Under the pieces are notes generated by a model. The model did no database searches, had not been told where the DNA came from, and saw only the letters and a program-made list of their open reading frames with translations. Of a stretch of 64,000 nucleotides of DNA, positions 54,337 through 62,334 are shown piece after piece. The first letter of the stretch is position 1. Every line of letters begins with the position of its first letter. The translations under genes were made by a program, and so were the position numbers. The DNA comes from G958295645 sp965242735 (lineage in GTDB: Bacteria; Gemmatimonadota; Gemmatimonadetes; Longimicrobiales; Gaopeijiaceae): the NCBI GenBank assembly GCA_965242735.1, contig OZ251497.1:682001-746000 (forward strand). The letters run 5' to 3'.

Positions 54337-54524
54337 GATCCCTTCATATCCTCGCCAGTCTCGATGTCGTGCTTTTTCGTTGCCGCCCGGTATGCCGGGT
54401 TCAATACCATTGGCTTGCCGTCCTTGATCCAGTAGCCTCGGGCCGGGTCGTACACGGCGCCGGGAGGCATGTCGACGATTTCTCTTGAGGGATGTCGAGA
54501 GGCGAGATCGATCAGGATGTGCAT
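54333..54524 (-). CDS. Putative ATP-grasp-modified RiPP precursor peptide
   Basis: 63 aa: MHILIDLASRHPSREIVDMP, then PGAVYDPARGYWIKDGKPMV, then a Thr/Lys/Asp/Glu-rich tail (AATKKHDIETGEDMKGS). The DP-x3-Y-x3-DGKPM pattern followed by a hydroxyl- and acid-rich end is like the peptides that accompany MvdD-like ATP-grasp enzymes, with Thr/Lys donors and Asp/Glu acceptors in the core. AAGGAG lies seven bases before the ATG at 54524. It is translationally coupled to the ATP-grasp gene (GTGA). The precursor call rests on position and composition, not on a recognised named product. Confidence 0.65.
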   Translation of the reverse strand: MHILIDLASRHPSREIVDMPPGAVYDPARGYWIKDGKPMVLNPAYRAATKKHDIETGEDMKGS

Positions 54525-54935
54525 GGTCGTCTCCTTCGGGGAATGTGGCGCAGGTTTCGGCGGAGCAACGGGGCACGACGGCGAGGCCAGCGGGCACGGG
54601 GCTAGCGGAGAGCCGGCGACTTGCCGCACGCAACGCCGAGGGGAAGATAATGGAAGCTCCGTTTCGGTTCAAGAAATCGGTGCGCGTCGAGCTTCGTGCC
54701 GACGAGGCGTCGGGCGTCATTTTCTGGGCGGGCTGGTGCGGACGACCTGGCTGCTGGCGACGCCGGGAGTCGGGGCGATCACGGGCGGGAGGCCGGCAGC
54801 AGTCGGTTCGACAGCTCCTCGGCATGGCAGTGCCCAGACGGGCGGGCATCCCGTCGCAGGGGAAGGCGGACCGACCCAGGCCCGACATCTCGGTGGCGGT
54901 GCGCGGCGCGGCACGGGCTTACGAGGACCACCGAG
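54525..54935. other. Spacer between RiPP cassette and DUF2283 gene
   Basis: About 410 bases. A rightward frame from ATG 54650 (GAGGGGAAG upstream; begins MEAPFRFKKSVRVELRADEA) gives about 99 aa, but it turns Arg/Gly-rich after 35 residues and lacks family signs, so I do not call it a gene. The cassette promoter should lie in the left half. Confidence 0.35.
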
Positions 54936-55136
54936 TCATGCCGTCCTGAATTCGATCGCGGACAGCTTCACCTTCGGTGCCCGGCGCGACAAGCGAAGCA
55001 TCTCCACGCCGACGACTTCGCCCGACTCGTTGTAGTCGAGAACGACGCCGGGCGCGATCTCCTCGGACTCGGCGATGGTCGAATCGTCGAGTCGGAGGTG
55101 TAGCGCGTCGGCGGTCTTGTCGACACGCAGCTTCAT
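54936..55136 (-). CDS. DUF2283 small protein
   Basis: 66 aa, typical whole-length DUF2283: MKLRVDKTADALHLRLDDST, IAESEEIAPGVVLDYNESGE, VVGVEMLRLSRRAP. Function unknown; such genes often sit near toxin-antitoxin or restriction genes. Its ATG shares one base with the stop of the methylase gene (TGATG), so it is translated from the same message. Confidence 0.88.
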   Translation of the reverse strand: MKLRVDKTADALHLRLDDSTIAESEEIAPGVVLDYNESGEVVGVEMLRLSRRAPKVKLSAIEFRTA

Positions 55137-58100
55137 CAGCCCAGCTCCTCCAGCCGCCGAGTCAGCCGAGTCCGGTACGCCGCTGGCAGGGCGTTGAGCG
55201 TGAAGTCCTCGTAGATGACCGCGAGGTCGGCCGGGCGGAGCCCCCAGGCGCGGGCCACGCGAGCGTCGATCTCCGTGCGCAGCTCCGCTCGGTCGGCGTC
55301 CGGCAGCGGGCCGCACTCCACGCCGGTCTTGCGGGCGAAGTCGGCGAAGCGGTCGTCCACGGCGGAAAGGCGGGCGGCGGCGCGGGCGATTTGGGCGTAG
55401 TCGTCGTCGGCCAAGGAGGGGACGTAGAGGCCTTCGAGCAGATAGAAGCTGACGTGGAGCTCGACGAAGCGGCGGGCCTGCCAGTCGAAAGGCAGGCTGT
55501 TCATGACGCCCAGACAAGCGGCCCGGGCCAGCTCGTCTCCAGTCGGAAGTGACAGATAAGGGGCGCTATTTGTCAAAAAGACGCCTTTCGGAGCCAAACA
55601 GGCGATGACGGTGCGCGAATTTGTCCGATTCGTGACATCTCGTAGGCATAATCTGTCGCGGGAGATGTCGGCGAGGACGGAGCGGCGGCGCTCGGCCGCG
55701 GGCAGATCCGCAGCCAGCAGGGAGCCCGAGCCGGGCCTGGGCTTGCGCACCTTGGCCCAGAGCGCGTCGGTCAGCGGCAGGGAGCGCTCGCCGTGTCCGT
55801 GGGGATCGTACTGGCCGAAGCTCTCGCCCTTCCAGAGCCGGGCGTCGCCTTCGCGCGCCCAGAGCTTCTTGTCGTTGGTTTCGTGCAACTCGGCAACCGG
55901 GAAGCAGGACCAGCGGCCGTCCGAGCCGTGCGGGAACAACGCGCCGGTGCGAATGCGGGCCAGCAGGTCGGCCTCGGCCTGGGAGCGGACCAGCGGCGTC
56001 TCCCATGCCGGCCCGAAGGTGGACGGGGCCAAACGGACGCCAGGGTCGGCCGACTGCTCGGCCCACATGCGCTTGGACTCGGCGGTGCCGGCGACGGAGA
56101 CGCGGTGGTCGGCCGCCGGCAGTCCGCGCTGGGCAACGACCAAGGCGATGGAGTATTGCGGGTGCGTGTCGAACGCCCACCGTCGTCTGTTCAGCAGGAA
56201 GTCCACCCGGCGCGTCGTCGATCCCTGGTACAGCCACTCGCGGAACGGCTTGGAGCCCTTGGCCACGAAGGCGGTCCTGGGCAGCACCACTCCGGCGAAC
56301 CCGCGGTCGCGCACCAGCATCCGGTAGCGCTGGCAGAAGTACTTGTAGAGGTCGGGGTCGCCGCCCATCGGGTCGTAGTCGCTGCGCGCCGGATCGGGTC
56401 CCGCCAAGGCCCGGCGATAGTCCCGGAGCCGCGCTTGGCGCGCCTGCAGACGGTCCGGCAACTCCGGCCGCTCGCGCACCAGCTCCGCCACCCACTGCCG
56501 CCGTTCCTTCTCGGCCAACGCCGCGATCCCCGGACGATACAAGCCGTAGAACGACAGCTCCTCGACCGTCACTTCCTCCCAAGGCGGGTTGCCGACCACC
56601 ACGTCGAAGCCCGGCGACTGCCGCTGGAACACGTGCGGAAACGCGAGCGGCCAGTGGAGGAACTGGTGGCGCTTGGCCAGCTCTTGGGCTTGGCGCACGC
56701 GCTGGGTCCGGCGTTCGCCCGAGATCACCGCCGCGCCGTGGGTCGCCACGTCTTCGCGCGCTCCGGCGAGGTCGAACTGCTCCGCCGTCCAGAGGTCGAA
56801 GAGCCGCTTCATCCCCTCCGTGGCGGTCCTGACCTCCTTGTCCGCCGCCTCGCTGTCCGCCACCTCCTTGGGCGTCCGGTCGTCGATCTCGGCCAGCTTG
56901 CGCATTGCCTTGGCTGCCTCGTCCAGCGCTTGGCGCAACGGCTCGCGAAAGAGCGGGGCTTCGTCCAGCAGCGGTTGGGGATCGCCCACGCCGATCAGCG
57001 CGTCTCCCACCGCCACGTTTCGGCCCAAGTACGCCAGCGACAAGCCCGGCACGAAGGAGGCCAGCCACAGAGACAGCTTCGCCACCTCCGCCCCCATCTC
57101 GCTCCGGTCCACGCCGAAGACGCAGTGCTTGACGATCAGCCGGCGAAGCAGGGCCGCGTCATCGCACTCGACGCCGGCTCCGGGCTGCGCAATCGATCCG
57201 GCGTCTTCGCACTCGGTGCCGGGCTCCGGGCTGCGCAATTGATCCAGCGCGTCATCGCACTCGACGTCGGGCTCCGGTTCGCGCAGTCGCTCCAGCGCGT
57301 CCAGCAGGGGCGGCAGGGGATGCTCGGCCAGGAAGCGCACGGTCATCTCGGCCAGGGTCTCCGCCACTTGCACCAGGAAGTGGGCGCTGCCGCAGGCCGG
57401 GTCCACCACCGCGAACGACAGCAGCAGCTCGGCCGCCGCCTCCGGGTCGGTCTTGGCCTTCTCCGCCACCGCTTCCAAGTGCTTCTCGAACGGCGGCTCC
57501 ACGGCGCCCTTCACCAAATGGCGGACGATCTCCACCGGCGTGTAGTAGACGCCGCCCGCCTTGCGACCGCCGGCGTGGGTTTGCCAGAGCAGGCCGCCCG
57601 TCTTCACCTCGGCGGCGCCCGGCGACGGCGCGCTCACGTAGCGGTCCTTCTTGGCGTCGTAGCGGAGCGGACGGGTGGCCAGCGACAAGCGCAGGCCCAG
57701 CAGGGATTCGTAGGTGTGGCCGACGTGCGCGATCTCCAGCGTCGAGAAGTCCACGCCCCTGCCTTGGTCGGCGTCGTGGCCCACGGCGGCCAGCACGCGC
57801 CCGAACTCGGGGTCGCGGAGCTCCATGCGCTCCAGCATCTCGGCGCCCGCGAAGCCCTCGGCCGCGAAGAGCGCCCCGTTGTAGGCGGGCATTTCCCAGG
57901 CCGGGTTGCCGGAGCGCATCGCCTTGACCAGCCGCGTGAAGCCGTGCCACAGGGACGACGACGCCGGGCTCAGCTTGCTCCGGTGCCCGTGGGCTTCCGA
58001 CACCAGGCCCGACAGGGACGCCTTCCTGTAGGATTCGTTGTTCATCGGCAGATGGCCCGCGCTCTCCGCGAAGAGGATGAACACGGCGCGGAACACCAGC

Positions 58101-59179
58101 GTCATCGCGGCCCGCTCGAGCTCCTCGCGCTGCGCGTCGTCGTTCAGGTCCAGGCCGTGCTCCTTGGCCCAGCGCTCCATGCCGACGGCCAGCGCGGGGA
58201 GGGCCTCCTGGCGGATGGTGCGGTCGAGCCGACGCGAGAGCTGGACGCCGAACTTCTGCGCCTCGTCCTTCAGCGCCGCGAATCCGCCTTCGGCGAGCGA
58301 CGCGGGCGCCAGCAAGGCCAGGAACGGGCGGCGCTCGTCGTCCAGCAGGCCGGTGTCGAGCTCCAGCCACTCGCGGGTGCCGCCCGGGGCGTCGACGTCG
58401 AACAAGCGGTAGCGTCCGCCGAACGCCAGGATGCCCCAGCGGGCGCCCCGCTCCTTGCAGTCGGACGCCAGCAGGCCTTCGGGCGGGCGGCCGTCGCGGT
58501 CCAGGCGGGCCAGCTCGCTCGCCGTCTTCTTCGGGTGCACGACCGCGACCGGCTTGCCGTCGTGGACGGCGAGGTAGCCGCGGCGCGGGAGTCGTTCGAG
58601 GTGGTAGCCCAGCGCGGCCAGCGTCTGGCGCCAAGGGACGCGGGCCTCCGGCAACCCGGCCACGGCCCGCTTGGCTGCGCCCCATCGCGTCGGGTCTTGC
58701 CTGAAGCGCGACTCCAGCGTGTGCCGGGTGAGCAGGCCGGTGACGACCAGCCCGTTGTCGGCGGCGCGGTTCAGTTCCGACGCCAGCTGGCGCACGGCTT
58801 GGAGCGCCGGCAGGCCGGCCAGTTCTCGGAGCGTCTTGGCAAGGTGCGCCGAGTACACGGAGCGCACCGGGCCCTTGGGTGTTGGACCCAGCACGCGCAG
58901 GAAGTCGAGGCGGCTCGGGGCGTCCACGACGAGCAGCAGCGGAGTTGGCGGCGTTTCCCGCTTGCGCCACTCGGCGCGCAGGGAGCTGTCGCCGGCGGAG
59001 GACGAGGCCATGACTTGGATGCCGGCGACGGTGGCGCGGGGCAAAGTTTCCACGCCGGCAGAGGCCAGGGCTCGCGCGACGCCCTCGCGCACCAGCGAAC
59101 GGACCAGCTCGTCGGCGGTCACGGGGGCGCCAAGTCGCCGTCCGGGGTCTTCCTCGAAAGTCCAGCCGGTGCTGGTCAT
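55136..59179 (-). CDS. Large Eco57I-like DNA methyltransferase (type IIG-like restriction-modification protein)
   Basis: 1,347 aa. SAM-binding motif DPACGSAHFLVQVAETLAEM begins near residue 593, and the catalytic NPPW (VVVGNPPWEEVTVEEL) near residue 864; between them is FGVDRSEMGAEVAKLSLWLA. The segment GVYYTPVEIVRHLVKGAVEP precedes motif I as in Eco57I-type enzymes. The C-terminal 400 residues probably hold target recognition (YLSLPTGDEL, SLPFDWQARRFVELHVSFYL). The 590 N-terminal residues could include a nuclease, but no firm motif is seen. An Asp/Glu/Cys-rich internal repeat lies at about residues 630-673. It overlaps the upstream gene as ATGA. Confidence 0.85.
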   Translation of the reverse strand: MTSTGWTFEEDPGRRLGAPVTADELVRSLVREGVARALASAGVETLPRATVAGIQVMASSSAGDSSLRAEWRKRETPPTPLLLVVDAPSRLDFLRVLGPTPKGPVRSVYSAHLAKTLRELAGLPALQAVRQLASELNRAADNGLVVTGLLTRHTLESRFRQDPTRWGAAKRAVAGLPEARVPWRQTLAALGYHLERLPRRGYLAVHDGKPVAVVHPKKTASELARLDRDGRPPEGLLASDCKERGARWGILAFGGRYRLFDVDAPGGTREWLELDTGLLDDERRPFLALLAPASLAEGGFAALKDEAQKFGVQLSRRLDRTIRQEALPALAVGMERWAKEHGLDLNDDAQREELERAAMTLVFRAVFILFAESAGHLPMNNESYRKASLSGLVSEAHGHRSKLSPASSSLWHGFTRLVKAMRSGNPAWEMPAYNGALFAAEGFAGAEMLERMELRDPEFGRVLAAVGHDADQGRGVDFSTLEIAHVGHTYESLLGLRLSLATRPLRYDAKKDRYVSAPSPGAAEVKTGGLLWQTHAGGRKAGGVYYTPVEIVRHLVKGAVEPPFEKHLEAVAEKAKTDPEAAAELLLSFAVVDPACGSAHFLVQVAETLAEMTVRFLAEHPLPPLLDALERLREPEPDVECDDALDQLRSPEPGTECEDAGSIAQPGAGVECDDAALLRRLIVKHCVFGVDRSEMGAEVAKLSLWLASFVPGLSLAYLGRNVAVGDALIGVGDPQPLLDEAPLFREPLRQALDEAAKAMRKLAEIDDRTPKEVADSEAADKEVRTATEGMKRLFDLWTAEQFDLAGAREDVATHGAAVISGERRTQRVRQAQELAKRHQFLHWPLAFPHVFQRQSPGFDVVVGNPPWEEVTVEELSFYGLYRPGIAALAEKERRQWVAELVRERPELPDRLQARQARLRDYRRALAGPDPARSDYDPMGGDPDLYKYFCQRYRMLVRDRGFAGVVLPRTAFVAKGSKPFREWLYQGSTTRRVDFLLNRRRWAFDTHPQYSIALVVAQRGLPAADHRVSVAGTAESKRMWAEQSADPGVRLAPSTFGPAWETPLVRSQAEADLLARIRTGALFPHGSDGRWSCFPVAELHETNDKKLWAREGDARLWKGESFGQYDPHGHGERSLPLTDALWAKVRKPRPGSGSLLAADLPAAERRRSVLADISRDRLCLRDVTNRTNSRTVIACLAPKGVFLTNSAPYLSLPTGDELARAACLGVMNSLPFDWQARRFVELHVSFYLLEGLYVPSLADDDYAQIARAAARLSAVDDRFADFARKTGVECGPLPDADRAELRTEIDARVARAWGLRPADLAVIYEDFTLNALPAAYRTRLTRRLEELG
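57160..57300 (-). repeat. In-frame 45-48-bp repeat inside the methylase gene
   Basis: The anchor tcgcactcg occurs at 57162, 57207 and 57255 (steps of 45 and 48), each followed by a gccggg-ctccgg-ctgcgca block. It encodes three variants of a 14-16-residue unit: EPEPDVECDDALDQLR, SPEPGTECEDAGSIAQ and PGAGVECDDAALL. The insert falls between SAM motif I and the FGVDRSE segment, probably a surface loop. Confidence 0.85.
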
Positions 59180-60804
59180 GGTGTCGCCCCGGTCGAGGTC
59201 TCGGGCGCGCCCTCGAGTTGCCTCGCGCGCTCGCGTCCCGCCGGCGTGAGCCGGTACCGCTGCTTGCTGCTGCGCGGCTTGTTCGGGATGGTCATTTCGA
59301 TCAGGCCGGCCCGCAGGGCGGGGAGCAGGTAGGCGGTGCGGAAGTGGGCTCGATGTTTCAGGCCGAGAGCGTCTTGCAAGCTCTGCCTGCTCATCGCGCC
59401 CGACATCACCCCGAGCAGTCGGGCCGCAAGGTGGTGGACTTGGTCGGTGACTTGATCGGTCGCCTCCGTGACTTGAGCGGTGACTTGGTCGGTCGAGCTC
59501 TCGACTTGGTCGGTGACTTGGTCGGTCGCCTCCGTGACTTCCCTGGTGACTTGCCCGACAACTTGATCGGTCGAATCTTCGACTTGGTCGGCAACTTGGT
59601 CGGTCGCCTCCTCGACTTGGTCGGTCGCCTCCCCGGCGACTCGCGGGCCTGTCCCTCCACCTCGCGGCAACCGCCGAACTTCCGGGTTCGGACGGAAGGT
59701 GACGGTGACGAAGCGGCCGGCCTCGAACTCCGGCTCCGGACAGGCCTGCTGCCGTGCTCCATCCCGGATGCGGCGGATCCCTGTTCCCGCCTTCTCGATG
59801 AAGTCGATGCGGTGGAGCAGGTCCGCGATGAGCGGGTTCCGTCGTATGCTTGCGTGTCCCAGGTCGGCCAGACTCAGCCCCTTCGGCAAGCTGCCGGGAC
59901 TGATTACCTTGATCCGGTCCGCGTAGACCTCCACGAACACGTTGGCGCCGTCGAAGAACCAGTCCCGGTGCATGACCGCGTTGGTGACCGCTTCGCGCAC
60001 GGCCTCCATCGGGTACTCCGGCACGTTCTGCCGCCTCAGGCCCTCGATCCGGTACGCGGTGCGGGTGTTGCGCTCGATGAAGCGCATGGCCTCTTCGATG
60101 TCGGCCACGACGCCGCCGTCGAAGTCCTTGCGGTCCAAGACGTGGACCTTGTCGGAGCCTCTCCCCAGCAGGCAGGTGATGTACGCCTCTGGGAAGAAGC
60201 GACGCGCGTTCTTGGCGAAGAAGAGCACGCCGACGTTGCGGAAGAGCAACCTGTCGCCCGTCCGCTCGGCGACCTCGATGTTCACCAGGACGTCCTCCAC
60301 CGGCGGGCTTCCGGTGATGCCCGACTGGCCGAGCCAAGCGTCGAACTTTCGGCGGTCGAAGTCCTCGGGATAGTCGAAGCTCGGACAAGGTGACAGATCG
60401 AACCGGATCACGCCCTCCGCCCGGAAGAAGTCCCGGATTTCGTCGCGGCTCATCTTCTGCGTCACGGCGCCCTGACGCCAGAAGAAGCCGTCGCCGCACT
60501 GCACCGGCTTGGCATCGCTCTCCCGCACGTGAACCACAAGCACCCCGTTCACCGGTTCCACCAGCACCTTCACCGGCGGATCGCACTCGCGAGCGATGTT
60601 GTGCACGCGAGCACGCAACGCATTGGTGTCCCCGACGCCCACCACGCTGCCGTCGTCCCGCACGCCCAAGAGAACCTTGCCGCCAATCGCATTCGCCATC
60701 GCGACGATCCCCCGCGCAAACGACGCCGACAGTCTCTCCTTGAACTCCAGCGTGGTTCCCTCGCCCTGCTGAACGAGGATGTCGAGGTCGGTCGGGGTCG
60801 TCAT
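59176..60804 (-). CDS. AlbA_2/schlafen-like ATP-binding regulator with TDQV repeats
   Basis: 542 aa. N-terminal AlbA_2 domain (EGTTLEFKERLSASFARGIV, AMANAIGGKVLLGVRDDGSV), a middle RecG-like regulator region (FRNVGVLFFAKNARRFFPEA, EAVREAVTNAVMHRDWFFDG), and ADLGHASIRRNPLIADLLHR, FIEKAGTGIRRIRD of the ATPase_C4-like part. Residues about 385-470 are a Thr/Asp/Gln/Val repeat (TDQVTDQVESSTDQVTAQVT), then a winged-helix tail (KQRYRLTPAGRERARQLEG). Genes of this type often accompany restriction systems as regulators. Its TGA overlaps the methylase ATG by four bases, forming a three-gene coupled operon with DUF2283. Confidence 0.88.
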   Translation of the reverse strand: MTTPTDLDILVQQGEGTTLEFKERLSASFARGIVAMANAIGGKVLLGVRDDGSVVGVGDTNALRARVHNIARECDPPVKVLVEPVNGVLVVHVRESDAKPVQCGDGFFWRQGAVTQKMSRDEIRDFFRAEGVIRFDLSPCPSFDYPEDFDRRKFDAWLGQSGITGSPPVEDVLVNIEVAERTGDRLLFRNVGVLFFAKNARRFFPEAYITCLLGRGSDKVHVLDRKDFDGGVVADIEEAMRFIERNTRTAYRIEGLRRQNVPEYPMEAVREAVTNAVMHRDWFFDGANVFVEVYADRIKVISPGSLPKGLSLADLGHASIRRNPLIADLLHRIDFIEKAGTGIRRIRDGARQQACPEPEFEAGRFVTVTFRPNPEVRRLPRGGGTGPRVAGEATDQVEEATDQVADQVEDSTDQVVGQVTREVTEATDQVTDQVESSTDQVTAQVTEATDQVTDQVHHLAARLLGVMSGAMSRQSLQDALGLKHRAHFRTAYLLPALRAGLIEMTIPNKPRSSKQRYRLTPAGRERARQLEGAPETSTGATP

Positions 60805-60837
60805 GCGAGCAGTGTTCCCCCGTCGCCCCCCTCCCTC

Positions 60838-62199
60838 CTACCTTCCCAGCGACACCAAGCGCGCGACCCGCACGGACTGCATGTCCAGATCGTCGGTCTC
60901 GATGTAGGCCATCAGGCCGTCCGGGCCGAAGGCGGCGGGAATGCGGGGGCCGTCCGCCGGGATGGTCCCGAGGTACTCGCCGCCGGGCGTGAGGATGTCC
61001 ACCAAGCCGTCGTCGGAGCCTTCTGCGGGCCTCCGGGCCACCCAGATTTGGTCTTCTCGGTCCACGCCCAGGCCTGCGATGACGGGGATTTCCGCGGCGA
61101 AGGCCATCTCCTCGATTTGGCGCTTGATCATGGCGCTCATGTCGGGCAGCGGGATGTTGCCCAAGGGGGTGCTGGCGGTGACGCCGCCGCCGTCGGCCTC
61201 CAAGTCCGCCAAGCGACGGGCGCGCTCGGCATCCTCGATGGCGCTCGTCACGGCGACTGGCTCGATGGGACGTTCGAGCACGCCGTCCACGACCCCGTCC
61301 GTGGTCAGCAGCTTGACGCGGTAGCCCACGGAGTCCACCAAGGCGAACCGGCCGTCGGACAGGACGGCCGCGTGCAGCCCCGGCTCGAAGGCCCGCATCC
61401 GCCGAAAGCTCAGCCTGAGGGCTTGGCGGCCCTGTTCGTCTTCCATGTTCTCCGTGCCGGCCGTCTCCGTGGGCGGCAGATTCCAGGCTTGGTAGACGAG
61501 TCGGTGCGGCTCGCCGTCAACGGAAAAGAGGTCGACGGGCCTCCTGTCGTCGGCCAGTTCGGGCTCGCCGGCGTCGTCGCCGGTCTCCCCGCTCGGCCCG
61601 GCCATGGTGAACCGGCTGCCGCCCACCGAGAGCAAGCCGTCGTCGGGCAGGGGAAGCAGCCGTTGGCCCGGGATGACCCCCTTCGTCATGTCGAGGCTGG
61701 CGGTCCGGACGTAGGCGCCTTCCGCATCGAAGACTTCGAACCCGAAGGGCGCCGCGAAGTCGAAGACGGCAAGCCGGTCGCCGGAAAGCAGCGCAAAGGC
61801 GGTCGGCGAACTGAATTCGCCCGGGCCGTCGCCGTCCTTGCCTACCGTCCGGACCAGTCGGCCCTCCCCGTCCACGACCACGACGCGGTTGGCGCCTCCG
61901 TCCAGGACGTGGAGAAGCCCGCGGGAGTCGAAGGCGACGGACGCGATCGTGCCGAGCGTCTCCCAGTCCTCTCCGTCGATGGCGCCCACCGTGTAGAGGT
62001 CCTCGACGACCGGGGCCAGCATGTGATCGGGGCCGTCCAAGCCCGTGGCCGCGCCGCCGGCTTCCCCGTCCGTGCCGCCGCACGCCAGGACAATCAAGGA
62101 GAGCGCCACGGCGGAAGCGCGCCACGCCGTTGCGCGACGGGTCCCCGCGCCTGCGCCGTCGCGGGAGTCGTTCAAGGTGGTTTGGACGCGAGACTTCAT
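60838..62199 (-). CDS. Six-bladed beta-propeller lipoprotein
   Basis: 453 aa. The leader ASAVALSLIVLACGG has lipobox VLAC followed by a Gly/Asp/Glu stretch. Propeller blades: LGTIASVAFDSRGLLHVLDG, GANRVVVVDGEGRLVRTVGK, DGDGPGEFSSPTAFALLSGD, FEVFDAEGAYVRTASLD, LSDGRFALVDSVGYRVKLLT, IAGLGVDREDQIWVARRP and VDILTPGGEYLGTIPADG. The start at 62199 has AAGGAGA seven bases upstream. It is probably co-oriented with, and follows, the lipoprotein gene at 62335-63498. Function unknown. Confidence 0.8.
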   Translation of the reverse strand: MKSRVQTTLNDSRDGAGAGTRRATAWRASAVALSLIVLACGGTDGEAGGAATGLDGPDHMLAPVVEDLYTVGAIDGEDWETLGTIASVAFDSRGLLHVLDGGANRVVVVDGEGRLVRTVGKDGDGPGEFSSPTAFALLSGDRLAVFDFAAPFGFEVFDAEGAYVRTASLDMTKGVIPGQRLLPLPDDGLLSVGGSRFTMAGPSGETGDDAGEPELADDRRPVDLFSVDGEPHRLVYQAWNLPPTETAGTENMEDEQGRQALRLSFRRMRAFEPGLHAAVLSDGRFALVDSVGYRVKLLTTDGVVDGVLERPIEPVAVTSAIEDAERARRLADLEADGGGVTASTPLGNIPLPDMSAMIKRQIEEMAFAAEIPVIAGLGVDREDQIWVARRPAEGSDDGLVDILTPGGEYLGTIPADGPRIPAAFGPDGLMAYIETDDLDMQSVRVARLVSLGR

Positions 62200-62216
62200 G
62201 GTGCTCTCCTTGCTGA

Positions 62217-62288
62217 TGGGCCACTCTGGGCTGAGGGGCTACTCTGGGCTGAGGGGCTACTCTGGGCTGAGGGGCTACTCTGGGCCGA
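62217..62288 (-). repeat. 18-bp tandem repeat, four copies
   Basis: Copies at 62217-62234, 62235-62252, 62253-62270 and 62271-62288 of ggggctactctgggctga; the two middle copies are identical and the outer ones have one or two changes. It lies immediately upstream of the ribosome site of the lipoprotein gene at 62199, so a change in copy number would alter the leader of that message. Confidence 0.95.
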
Positions 62289-62334
62289 AAACGGCTGCCA
62301 CAGCATACGCCCGCCGCGCCGGATGTCGCAAGGT

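Noticed and set aside
54650..54949. Rightward small gene starting MEAPFRFKK
   Set aside because: Has a ribosome-site-like sequence and a plausible first 30 residues, but then becomes Arg/Gly-rich with no family sign. Kept only as a note.
62217..62288. Replication iterons
   Set aside because: No initiator gene, DnaA boxes or AT-rich segment beside the 18-bp repeats; they sit in a gene leader.
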